DNA of 14,928 bases from Bifidobacteriaceae bacterium (GTDB taxonomy: Bacteria; Actinomycetota; Actinomycetes; Actinomycetales; WQXJ01): the NCBI GenBank assembly GCA_031265345.1, contig JAISCU010000021.1, forward strand, positions 1 to 14,928, given 5' to 3'. How positions within the stretch are numbered: the first letter of the stretch is position 1; each line of letters starts with the position of its first letter. Position numbers and translations under genes: made by a program. A model generated the notes under the pieces. The model was not told the DNA's origin, searched no databases, and saw nothing but the letters and a program-made list of their open reading frames with translations. Below are positions 1 through 7,122 of the stretch, one piece after another.

Positions 1-376
1 CCGCCGGGATGTTCGGCTGGGCCGCGTTGCCGATGAAGTCGGTCGCCGAACCGACCACGTGCCAGAACACGTCTGCGGGCACGTTGTCCCGAGTGTCGGT
101 GACGGTCACGGTCGGCAGCGTGCCGGTGAACTGACGGATCAGCGCGGTCGACCCGGCCTCGGTCAAGGTGGCCGAGGCAGACGCCACGCTGAACGCCAAG
201 GCGCCACCTGGAGGCGGCGCGCCAAGCACCACCACGCCCAGATCGACGTCCTCGGTGTCGCCCGGATCCGCGACAGCCATGCCAGCGGTGACCAGACCGG
301 CCAGGAGCAGAGCCCCCGCGCCGGCCAGACCGGCCCTGAGGGGGCCGACCCGCCGGAACATTGAAACAGTACTCAT
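1..376 (-). CDS. secreted WxL-like cell-surface protein, N-terminal part (runs off left edge)
   Basis: 125 residues are visible; the C-terminus lies beyond the left edge. Residues 1-36 form a Sec signal peptide: basic start (FRR), hydrophobic core GALLLAGLVTAGMAV, and AVA before Asp37 as a likely cleavage site. The mature part is beta-rich. It carries TVTDTR at 91-96, then W105 and SATDF at 110-114, the pattern I know from WxL-like surface domains of Gram-positive bacteria (strand VTVTDTR, conserved Trp, then DF). That assignment is from memory and the diagnostic C-terminal half is not visible. The start at 376 is chosen because GGAG lies 8 nt upstream; the next in-frame ATG at 361 has no such site. 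The gene follows the 2018-residue adhesin after 83 nt with no clear terminator, so co-transcription is plausible. It may bind the wall or assemble with the giant proteins; this is inference. Confidence 0.8.
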   Translation of the reverse strand, partial: MSTVSMFRRVGPLRAGLAGAGALLLAGLVTAGMAVADPGDTEDVDLGVVVLGAPPPGGALAFSVASASATLTEAGSTALIRQFTGTLPTVTVTDTRDNVPADVFWHVVGSATDFIGNAAQPNIPA

Positions 377-384
377 GAAACTAA

Positions 385-388
385 CTCC
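385..388 (-). promoter_or_regulatory. ribosome binding site of the WxL-like gene
   Basis: GGAG on the minus strand, 8 nt before the ATG at 376. It decides the start in favour of 376 over the in-frame ATG at 361. The remaining bases of the 377-459 gap show no convincing hairpin or promoter. Confidence 0.75.
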
Positions 389-459
389 AATCTCTCTCGT
401 CCTCCCTGTGAAGGGGCGGATCGCTTTTCCCACATGAACTACGAACTAGAAAACTCTTT

Positions 460-735
460 TCAACAGTTGTTCTCGAGATAAGGCACTGGCCGTGTGACAG
501 TCACGGGATCGGCTGCGGTGGTGGAGACCGTCACCTGCACCGTCCCCGAAGCCACGTTCTTGGACCGGACCGTGAAGGCGTGGAAGGCGTTCTTGCCGGG
601 TTGTATCCCGGTGAACTGCTTCGACCCCCAGTCCGACACGAACTCGACGTCCAATGCCGCCCCCGATCCGTTGAACGCCGTCACCGCCAACTGGTTCTTG
701 CCAGCCGCACACCTAGCGACCGCGGTCAGCGCCAC
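460..735 (-). other. Cys-bracketed C-terminal module, copy 1
   Basis: Residues 1928-2018 of the 2018-aa protein. It begins TAVARCAAGKNQLAVTAFN, contains QPGKNAFHAFTVRS and stops at a terminal Cys (LENNC). By my count 70 of 88 residues match the copy at 11658-11930. A similar C-terminal domain (ARC-GKAYVAV ... APGKSAYQSF ... C) ends many actinobacterial secreted enzymes; that parallel is from memory. The likely role is a folded disulphide-closed end domain, perhaps for surface retention. Confidence 0.75.
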
Positions 736-3700
736 GCCAGCGTCAGGCGCCGCTGCGAACATCACCGCTGCTGGGGAGCCGTTCGTCACCGGCACAAGCG
801 CGCCGCTGACCAGCACGTCCGCCGTCACCCCGTACGAGCCGACCGCGCCAGCGGCCACCACCAACTCGGCCACGCCATAGTCACCGGTGGTCGCCCGCAC
901 CACCGCCGGACCGGCCACCGTCCCCGCCGACAACCCCGCAGGCACATGGAAACTCACCGTCTCGCCAGCCAACGGAGAGCCGTCCTGGTCCACCACCACA
1001 GCGCTGACGGTCACTCCATCCGGCTCGCCGGCCACGCCAGGCGCATCCGGCGCGACCAGTCGAGTCAAACCAGCACCGAACGCGGGCAGCGGCGCCCAAC
1101 GGGCAAACAAGGTCACGTCAGCGGCGGGAGTGAACGGCGCCACCGCCTCGATCCCGCCCTCGGCCAGCGTGAACCAACCCACGCACCGGAACCCGTCGCG
1201 CGACACCGAAGGCAACTCGACCACCGCCGAACCCTGATCCACCACCACGTCAGCCACGTCAGGGCCACCAGCCGAGTCGAACGAAACTGTGAACGTCGGC
1301 GCGCCAGGCGCCTCGGAGACGACATGGGCTATGTCGAGCCCGTCAAAGACCGGGGACACCTGGTGCCAGTTCCACAAGTTGTCGCTGGTCTCCACACGGA
1401 TGTCCCAATCGCCCACCTGCTCGCCAGTGAACTGCGCCCGGTAAGTCCCCTCATACTCGTAAACGAATGGCCCAACCGAGACTCCGCCGCTCGCTCCTCC
1501 AGTGCTGCGGGGGTATTCGAAGTCGATGAAGTCGTTCGGGAACGGGTCGCCCAGGAGGTTGACCAGGCGAACCGTCACGGTACCCTGACCGCCCACCAGC
1601 ACCGGCGTCCGCGAGACCTCGAACGACGAAGCCTCATAGTCGATCCGGGTCGCGTCTCGCTCAACGAACTTCAAGGTCACCGGCGTGCCGACCACCTGGT
1701 TCGCGCCCGGCACGTCCACCGACAGTAGACAAGATCCGACTGCGCCGGCGCCAATCGTGACACCTGCCCAACCGGGATCGCGGTTGTAGCCGTCGCCGTC
1801 GGTGCGCACCGTCTTGCTCCACTGGTATGGCTCGTCGCCGCCCTGGATCGCGCCAGTGCAGACCCCTCCCGTCATGTGGAAATGAACGGGCACGTCCGGC
1901 ATGGGCACACCTGTCGAGTCCGTGACGTAGATCTTGAACTCCCGGTTCATCGCTACGCTCATGACCACTTGGGAATGGCTGGCTATCGGGCCGTCTTGGT
2001 TCGACAGCACAGCGGTGAGGTCGGCCAGCGCCGGATCGAAGAACTCCACTTCGGCTGGGGAGCCGTAGACGGGCACGTCATCGTACGACACGCCCACCTC
2101 GAACACGTCCGGCCAGTCCGCGAACACCGCCAACCGGGCCACGCCGGCAGAATCGGCGAGCGCCCAGACGACGGTCGGCCCGGCGGCCGCACCCGCCGAG
2201 AGGCCCGCGGGCAACGCGAACGCCACGGTCACATCCGGCATGGGCCTCCCCCGAGCGTCCACCATGTGGACCACCAAAGTCGACCCGGCGGGATCGTCAA
2301 TCGAGGCGGGGTACGGCGCGACCACACGCGTCAGTTCGGCGCCCATGGCGGCCGGCCCCGCCCGCAGCGTGGCCACGGCGTTCCCGGACGGCGCGAGCCC
2401 CGTTCCGTCCGCCGTCACCGTCACGGCCCAGGTTCCGACCTCAATCCCGGTGAACGATGCCGTGAGCTCGCCATCCCGCAAGACCTCGAAGTCGCCAACG
2501 CTCAGGTTGGAGCCTGGCGCACCGGTGCCGGACAGCGCCACGGCGCCGGTCCAGGGCTGGCCATCAGTACCGACCAGGTTCGCGGTGACAGTCCCGGTGG
2601 CCGCGCCGTCCGCGTAGACCGACGCACCAGACACGGTGAAGGACGACTCGATCAAGTCCAGAACGGGCGCGGCCCCGACGGCGGTCCAGGTCAGAGTCTT
2701 GGGCGAGCCGGACAATTCCTCGGCGCCGGAAGCCGACCCGACGAGAGCCCGGAGCTCGCAGGCGCCCGGGTCGGCGGCATCGACCACCGCCACCGCCCGG
2801 CCAATGGCCGAGGAACCGACATGGTACTGCTTCTGGCCGTTCGCGAACGCGGCCGTGCAGCCGTCGCCCGAAAGCGTGAACCGCACCTGAGCGTCCACAA
2901 CCGGATTGTTGCCACCGGCGCTGAACACACTCGCCGTGGCGGTGTACGCCTGCCCCGCGACCACTGGCACCGCGTCGCCGTCAACGCTGGCCGGAGTGAC
3001 CGCCAAGGCCGAATCGGCCACGCTCGGGGTGGTCGGGGCGACGAACGGCAGGCTCAAAATCTTGGTGGCCCGATTCTCGCCGTTGTCCACCAAGAACTCG
3101 TACGGGACGAGCACTTCTTGGCCATCCGCGGCGAGTTCTGACAGCTCGCTGCTGGCCCTGACCACCACTCGGCGCTCCCCGGCGTAGGCCGAGTAGACGT
3201 CAACCGTGTAGACGCCACCGAAGCAAGCTCCCCAGCCCGCCGGCAAGCCGTCCGCGGCGCAAATCGCATGGCTCCATGAGAGACCTTGACCGCCCCACGG
3301 GTCGGGCTGGTCCCCCAACTCCAGCCCAGAGCCGGCATCCACCGCCGGGAGGATCTCCAAACCGATCGTCTCCGGTTTGAGCTCCGCCACACCCTGGGCG
3401 TCGCGCAATCTGATGGTCACGGTTTGGCGGCCCCAACCGGGTTCCTTGGCGAATATGGCACCGGGCGGGGAGTAGTCCCAGTCGGCCAATTGGCCTGGCG
3501 TGCGGCTGGCGATGGCCGAGGACTTCGCCGGGGCGGGAGGCTCCGGAGAGGTGAAGACCACCGGTTCCGAGGCGATCAGGCTGGTTTCCCAGGCGGTGCC
3601 GGGATTGATGATGATCTTCGGTCGGTACACGCCTGGGGCCGACGCGTACAAGCCCCAGGCACAGCCCTCAGCCCACCAGAAGTCGCCGTAGCAGCCGAAG

Positions 3701-6516
3701 TGGAGGGCCGGTGAATTGTCTTCCGACCACGCCCACAGTGTGCCCTCCAGCTCCGCCCAGTGGCCATCCGAGATCGACTGGCCATCCAGTCTCACTTCCA
3801 CTCCCTGAGCGTCACGGGCATCCAGGTACACGTCAACGCTGTCGCCGGGGTTGTCTTCATCGATCCAACCCGCGACAACTCCGGAACGCCAGACCAAGAA
3901 CCGGGACTTGGCCGGGTCGGCCACCGGAACGGATCGCCAATCCAAGTAGACCGTGTGCTCATCGTCCGTCCCGCTGACCGTCAGGGGCACACCATTGATG
4001 GACAGGTTGCACTGGTTCGGCCGGGCCTGGTCCGCGCTGTTGGAGTACATCTTGAACTCGTAATGCCCCGGCTCACCTGACACCGGTGTCACGGGCCCAA
4101 AGCTGGTTCCACATCCGTAATACGGGCTGAGCCCTCCACGCTCGAGCCCGGTCACAGGCACCAGGTCGGAGCCCCAGACCTCGATCTGGGCCACGTAGTA
4201 GTCCCAAGTGCCGTCGAATCCTGGGGCGCCCGGCAGCAGCCCATAGTTGGCGTACTTCGGCTCGCTCGTGTCAATGCTGAACTGGCCGCCCCCGACAGCG
4301 CGCGCGGAGCCGAAGTAGACCTCCTGGGTGGCCAGGACCGTCGCGGGGGTGTCCATGGTCCGGATCGTCACCTGGTAGGTGCCAGGCGTGGATCCACTGA
4401 CTTCGACCCGCCCACGACCGTCGCGGTCGAGTGCGAACTCAAGGTCCTGATCGCTCTCGGTGTACCAGTCGTCTTGTGGCGTTTTCCAGTGGGCCATGGC
4501 GCCATCGGCTGTGGCACCACCATCCAGCGGTTCCACGGTCACCCTCAGCTTGGTTCCAGCAGCCGGAAGCTGCGTCAGCGATCCGTCACCGCCCGTCACC
4601 AGACCGGCGCCAGCGACATCGAAGGCGTAGGCGCCAGCCGCGACATCGTAATTGCTGTACCCGACCGCCAGCGGGGTCGCCGAGTCCGGAACCGGCGAGA
4701 CGGTCACCTGGGACAGGTCCTGGTCCAAAGCCGCCGCATAGTTCAGATGGCACAGGACGATCCCGTGCCGGTAGCGGCTGAATGGACCCGCGACGGTCAA
4801 CGAATCGTCTTCGACGCTGTACTCGCCATATTCGTCAGACGCGAGGAATCCGGTGTCCCGCAGGCAGGTGCGCCCGTCGTCGAACATGCGCCAACCGTTG
4901 AGCGTCGTGGCGCCAGGCGGACCGGCGGCGACAAGCCTGGCGGTCACCGGTTGGCTGAGATCAGCGACCACCCCGCCTGCGAAGGGCAGCTCGAAATCGA
5001 GGTCGTCGCGGATGTTCGTGTATTCATTGACGAAGACCGCGTCAGTGGAACCGATGGCCTGGTTCGTGAAATAGACCACGGCCCCGGCCTGATGGATGCG
5101 GTAGTCCTCGATCTCCCCCGGCATGACCCACGGCTCGGTGTACGGGTCGCCCGGTGAGCCCGGCGAAATGGCCGTGAAGCCGGGGTCCGCGCCGATCCGC
5201 GCCCTGACATAGAGGTCGGTCAGCTCAACCGTCCAATCATCAAGGCCCAACTCTTGGTCCTCGAAGAAGTAGTAGACAAAGCGCGTGACCGGCTCGTCGG
5301 CCCGCAGTTCGGCGGCGGTGCAGCGCAGGTTCGGGGTGACCTGCCACAACGGCTCGGCCGGCAGTTTGGTTGGGACTTGGCCCTGTTCGTCGGGCGCTGT
5401 GATCCAGACTTTGACCGTCGCCTTGGGCAGCCAATCGCAATCGGCTCGAATCTCTGCCCGTATCCCGTAGACGCCGTTCCTCAGGAAGACAGCGTCCCCC
5501 GCCGAGTACCATTGCGCGTCTGGGTCCGGCGTTTCCAGCCAATAGCTTTCGTTCAGTAGGTCTTCCCAGTCCTCCCAGTCCTCGTCGGGATAGTGCCCTG
5601 TGGCGGGAATGGCGAATCTGATGCCGTCGTCGGTGTTCGGGCTGGACAGGGCGCGATCGCTGGGCCTGCCGTCCGCGGACAAGTCGGCCGTCCCCCCAAG
5701 TTGCAGAACAGCGCCGCGCTCCTGGCCGTCCGGCCCGAGCGCCTGGCCCAGCGCGTACGGGCCGCCCGCGCCCGCCGTGGTCCGGTACACATCCGGCAGG
5801 TCGCCCCACGACCCGGCCGTCGTCAACGCGAAGCTCGCTTGGACCGGGGCGCCGCTCGACCCGGCCACGATCCGGGCCACCGTGTTCGCCTCACCCGTGT
5901 ACACGGCATCGTCGATGCCGCTACCCGGCTCCACGCGGACCGGCGCCGCCACCACCGGCGGGTCCACGCCATCCCTGCGCGCCCCGAAACACGGCCCCGC
6001 CTCGGTGGGCGTGTAATCTCCGGAACCCTCGCTCCAACAGAACCCCACGACGCCGCTGTCCGCGCTCGCTTTCCCGGCGAACGCGGTCTGCCGCGCGTTC
6101 ACGCCGTCGATCCTCGACGGGCGCACCCGCACCAGGTAACTGCCCGGATACTCTGTCAGATCGAACCGGTAGCCGCCATCCGCGGCCGTCGTGACCGCGC
6201 CCAGGCGGGTCGGGTCCTGGTCCTGGTGCTCCCGCCACAATTCGACCTCGACGCCCTGGACTCCTGGGGCGTTCGGGTCGTCAGCGCTGAACTTGGTCCC
6301 GCGACCCTCGATGTCGTTGACCACCCTGCCCGTCACGGTGACCGCGTCCAAGTTGGTCGCCCGTGCGTGCTGCTCCGACTGCCAGGATTGGAACACGACT
6401 AAGCCAGCCAGCGCGACGGCTGCGGCTGACATCATGGCTGCGGGCCGCGCCCAGGGCCGGACTCTCGAACGGTCCGGATACGACTGACTACTCACAGAAC
6501 TCGTGCTGGGGATCAT
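460..6516 (-). CDS. giant modular secreted adhesin-like protein (2018 aa): SdrD/CnaB, GEVED, Big_1 array, InlB repeat, Cys-bracketed tail
   Basis: The start at 6516 is supported by TGAGGA with GAGG 9 nt upstream. The frame stays open up to 6843, but that extension would read through the previous gene's terminator hairpin. Residues 1-53 form a long signal peptide (core about 28-43, ARA before Thr54). Then: CnaB/SdrD-B-like domain 58-123 (VTGRVVND, GVEVELW, YLVRVRP); GEVED-type segment about 205-473 (SWGDLPDVY, TDDGI, PGEIEDY); unassigned central region 474-1160; Big_1/invasin-like Ig domains about 1161-1738; InlB-type B-repeat 1739-1808; another Big_1-like domain 1811-1922; C-terminal module 1928-2018 ending in Cys. 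There is no LPXTG, membrane tail or catalytic motif. The role is probably adhesion or a surface stalk outside the cell, inferred from domains. The 3' part is strongly like the right-hand paralogue, the 5' part like the middle one. Confidence 0.93.
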   Translation of the reverse strand: MIPSTSSVSSQSYPDRSRVRPWARPAAMMSAAAVALAGLVVFQSWQSEQHARATNLDAVTVTGRVVNDIEGRGTKFSADDPNAPGVQGVEVELWREHQDQDPTRLGAVTTAADGGYRFDLTEYPGSYLVRVRPSRIDGVNARQTAFAGKASADSGVVGFCWSEGSGDYTPTEAGPCFGARRDGVDPPVVAAPVRVEPGSGIDDAVYTGEANTVARIVAGSSGAPVQASFALTTAGSWGDLPDVYRTTAGAGGPYALGQALGPDGQERGAVLQLGGTADLSADGRPSDRALSSPNTDDGIRFAIPATGHYPDEDWEDWEDLLNESYWLETPDPDAQWYSAGDAVFLRNGVYGIRAEIRADCDWLPKATVKVWITAPDEQGQVPTKLPAEPLWQVTPNLRCTAAELRADEPVTRFVYYFFEDQELGLDDWTVELTDLYVRARIGADPGFTAISPGSPGDPYTEPWVMPGEIEDYRIHQAGAVVYFTNQAIGSTDAVFVNEYTNIRDDLDFELPFAGGVVADLSQPVTARLVAAGPPGATTLNGWRMFDDGRTCLRDTGFLASDEYGEYSVEDDSLTVAGPFSRYRHGIVLCHLNYAAALDQDLSQVTVSPVPDSATPLAVGYSNYDVAAGAYAFDVAGAGLVTGGDGSLTQLPAAGTKLRVTVEPLDGGATADGAMAHWKTPQDDWYTESDQDLEFALDRDGRGRVEVSGSTPGTYQVTIRTMDTPATVLATQEVYFGSARAVGGGQFSIDTSEPKYANYGLLPGAPGFDGTWDYYVAQIEVWGSDLVPVTGLERGGLSPYYGCGTSFGPVTPVSGEPGHYEFKMYSNSADQARPNQCNLSINGVPLTVSGTDDEHTVYLDWRSVPVADPAKSRFLVWRSGVVAGWIDEDNPGDSVDVYLDARDAQGVEVRLDGQSISDGHWAELEGTLWAWSEDNSPALHFGCYGDFWWAEGCAWGLYASAPGVYRPKIIINPGTAWETSLIASEPVVFTSPEPPAPAKSSAIASRTPGQLADWDYSPPGAIFAKEPGWGRQTVTIRLRDAQGVAELKPETIGLEILPAVDAGSGLELGDQPDPWGGQGLSWSHAICAADGLPAGWGACFGGVYTVDVYSAYAGERRVVVRASSELSELAADGQEVLVPYEFLVDNGENRATKILSLPFVAPTTPSVADSALAVTPASVDGDAVPVVAGQAYTATASVFSAGGNNPVVDAQVRFTLSGDGCTAAFANGQKQYHVGSSAIGRAVAVVDAADPGACELRALVGSASGAEELSGSPKTLTWTAVGAAPVLDLIESSFTVSGASVYADGAATGTVTANLVGTDGQPWTGAVALSGTGAPGSNLSVGDFEVLRDGELTASFTGIEVGTWAVTVTADGTGLAPSGNAVATLRAGPAAMGAELTRVVAPYPASIDDPAGSTLVVHMVDARGRPMPDVTVAFALPAGLSAGAAAGPTVVWALADSAGVARLAVFADWPDVFEVGVSYDDVPVYGSPAEVEFFDPALADLTAVLSNQDGPIASHSQVVMSVAMNREFKIYVTDSTGVPMPDVPVHFHMTGGVCTGAIQGGDEPYQWSKTVRTDGDGYNRDPGWAGVTIGAGAVGSCLLSVDVPGANQVVGTPVTLKFVERDATRIDYEASSFEVSRTPVLVGGQGTVTVRLVNLLGDPFPNDFIDFEYPRSTGGASGGVSVGPFVYEYEGTYRAQFTGEQVGDWDIRVETSDNLWNWHQVSPVFDGLDIAHVVSEAPGAPTFTVSFDSAGGPDVADVVVDQGSAVVELPSVSRDGFRCVGWFTLAEGGIEAVAPFTPAADVTLFARWAPLPAFGAGLTRLVAPDAPGVAGEPDGVTVSAVVVDQDGSPLAGETVSFHVPAGLSAGTVAGPAVVRATTGDYGVAELVVAAGAVGSYGVTADVLVSGALVPVTNGSPAAVMFAAAPDAGVALTAVARCAAGKNQLAVTAFNGSGAALDVEFVSDWGSKQFTGIQPGKNAFHAFTVRSKNVASGTVQVTVSTTAADPVTVTRPVPYLENNC
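1093..1302 (-). other. InlB-type B-repeat, copy 1
   Basis: Residues 1739-1808: TFTVSFDSAGG, then GFRCVGWF and the closing APFTPAADVTLFARW. The FDS-GG ... G-W ... T-DVTL-A-W pattern is that of the Listeria-Bacteroides repeat (InlB B-repeat, Flg_new family), a beta-grasp-like stalk or adhesive module of surface proteins. Confidence 0.85.
1303..3036 (-). other. array of invasin-like Big_1 Ig domains in the 2018-aa protein
   Basis: Residues about 1161-1738. Two alternating module types are visible. Type A has paired Cys and ends with a (V)VG(S/T)PVTL or SGSPKTLTW strand (about 1165-1278 and 1496-1618). Type B opens with SSF-VS and has a FTG-EVG-W strand (about 1282-1385 and 1618-1735); the first is followed by a Big_1 domain with LTRVVAP, DARGRPM and LPAGLSAG (about 1391-1495). 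Such arrays form elongated rods in intimins and invasins. Confidence 0.7.
3037..5097 (-). other. unassigned central region of the 2018-aa protein
   Basis: Residues 474-1160. I recognise no family here. It is collinear with residues 474-1132 of the neighbouring 1535-aa protein. Shared landmarks are RDDLDF(E/D)LPF, YGLLPGAPG(F/Y)DGTWDYY, KSSA(I/V)ASR(T/S)PGQ, GVYRPKIIINPGT / GTYRPEIILNPGT, and ERRVVVRASS / DRRVVVTASS. Aromatic- and Asp-rich, mostly beta-like; probably the functionally specific part of the protein. Confidence 0.6.
5098..6357 (-). other. SdrD/CnaB-like plus GEVED-type N-terminal segment, copy 1
   Basis: Residues 54-473. The first 70 are a prealbumin-like fold (TVTGRVVND ... GVEVELW ... 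GGYRFDL ... YLVRVRP). The rest has the GEVED hallmarks: SWGDLPDVYRTT, GGPYALG, a TDDGIRF segment, ARIGADPGF, and PGEIEDYR at 466-473. A Cys pair (C160, C176) and another (C360, C399) are conserved in the neighbouring paralogue, as expected for exported disulphides. Confidence 0.75.
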
Positions 6517-6525
6517 GGCGGGGGT

Positions 6526-6529
6526 CCTC
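6526..6529 (-). promoter_or_regulatory. ribosome binding site of the 2018-aa gene
   Basis: GAGG within TGAGGA on the minus strand, 9 nt before the ATG at 6516. It supports the short start, which puts the signal peptide at the N-terminus. Confidence 0.7.
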
Positions 6530-6721
6530 AGTTTCGGGGGCTTTGCGCTGCGGCGCGCTGGATGGATTGGTTCGAGAGTAGCGGCACCGCGTGCCACGCT
6601 GGGACTAGGGTCACCGTCAACCGTGGCCAATTCGTGCTGGGACGGCCCGTTTTCGTGCTCCTCGCGCCAGTTGCGAAGCATGTCGACACTGGTCAGAGCC
6701 CGCAATAGCAATTTCCGTGGG

Positions 6722-6756
6722 GTTTCGCGGCCCAGCAGGCGCCGCCGGGTCGAAAC
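6722..6756 (-). other. imperfect hairpin in the leader of the 2018-aa gene
   Basis: On the minus strand GTTTCG pairs with CGAAAC, with an inner CCCGGC/GCTGGG stem (one G-U pair) and a 7-nt loop. It could be part of a 5' leader or a backup terminator for the gene upstream. No T-run follows. Confidence 0.35.
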
Positions 6757-6796
6757 ATGAGGGTTTCTACCCAGTGGCGATCCTGACTGGTTTGAC

Positions 6797-6827
6797 AGGC
6801 CGGGCGCTCCGGAGTGGCGCCCGGCCT
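6797..6827 (-). terminator. GC-rich hairpin terminator of the 1535-aa gene
   Basis: Perfect 11-bp stem AGGCCGGGCGC / GCGCCCGGCCT with a 9-nt loop, starting 19 nt after the stop codon at 6847. There is no T-tract on the minus side, which is common for actinobacterial terminators. It separates transcription of the two large genes, at least in part. Confidence 0.75.
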
Positions 6828-6846
6828 TGTGCCGCTCAGTCATGCT

Positions 6847-7122
6847 TCAGCCGCAGTGGTTCTCATCGAAGGGCACCGCCCGTGTCACGGTCACTCGGTC
6901 CGCTCCGATGGTCGAGACCGTCACATCGACTTGGCCGGCCGCCACGTCCTTCGACCGGACGGTGAAAGCGTGGAAAGCGTTCTTACCCGGCTGGATGTTC
7001 GTGAAGGACTTGGACCCCCACTCCGAGGCCACCTCGAAGTCCAATGGCGCCTGCCCGTCGTTGAACGCTGTCACCGCCAACTGGTTCTTCCCGGCCGCGC
7101 ACCTGGCCACCGCTGTGAAGTG
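6847..7122 (-). other. Cys-bracketed C-terminal module, copy 2
   Basis: Residues 1445-1535. TAVARCAAGKNQLAVTAFN and QPGKNAFHAFTVRS are identical to the other two copies although the flanking domains have diverged. It ends ENHCG, one residue past the Cys that is terminal in the others, so the Cys need not be the very last residue. Confidence 0.75.

Larger units (their letters stand above)
460..1302 (-). repeat. 3'-end homology block shared with 11658-12491, copy 1
   Basis: It covers the InlB repeat, the last Big_1-like domain and the C-terminal module. The DNA matches 11658-12491 closely in the same orientation, with long identical runs such as the one coding for NQLAVTAFN, whereas the equivalent part of the middle gene is much more diverged. 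It is a substrate for recombination or gene conversion between the outer two genes. Confidence 0.8.
6517..6846. other. 330-bp intergenic region between the two complete adhesin genes
   Basis: It holds a terminator hairpin (6797-6827), a second imperfect hairpin (6722-6756) and the ribosome binding site at 6526-6529. The minus frame of the 2018-aa gene is open across it, but the predicted peptide is basic, low in structure and lacks a signal or a ribosome site at 6843. A TTGACG near 6621 has no matching -10 at normal spacing, so no promoter is called; one is expected between the hairpin and the gene. Confidence 0.6.

Noticed and set aside
1876..3141. Open frame of 421 codons on the plus strand
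   Set aside because: Arg/Gly/His-rich shadow opposite the Big_1 array of the 2018-aa protein; no recognisable feature.
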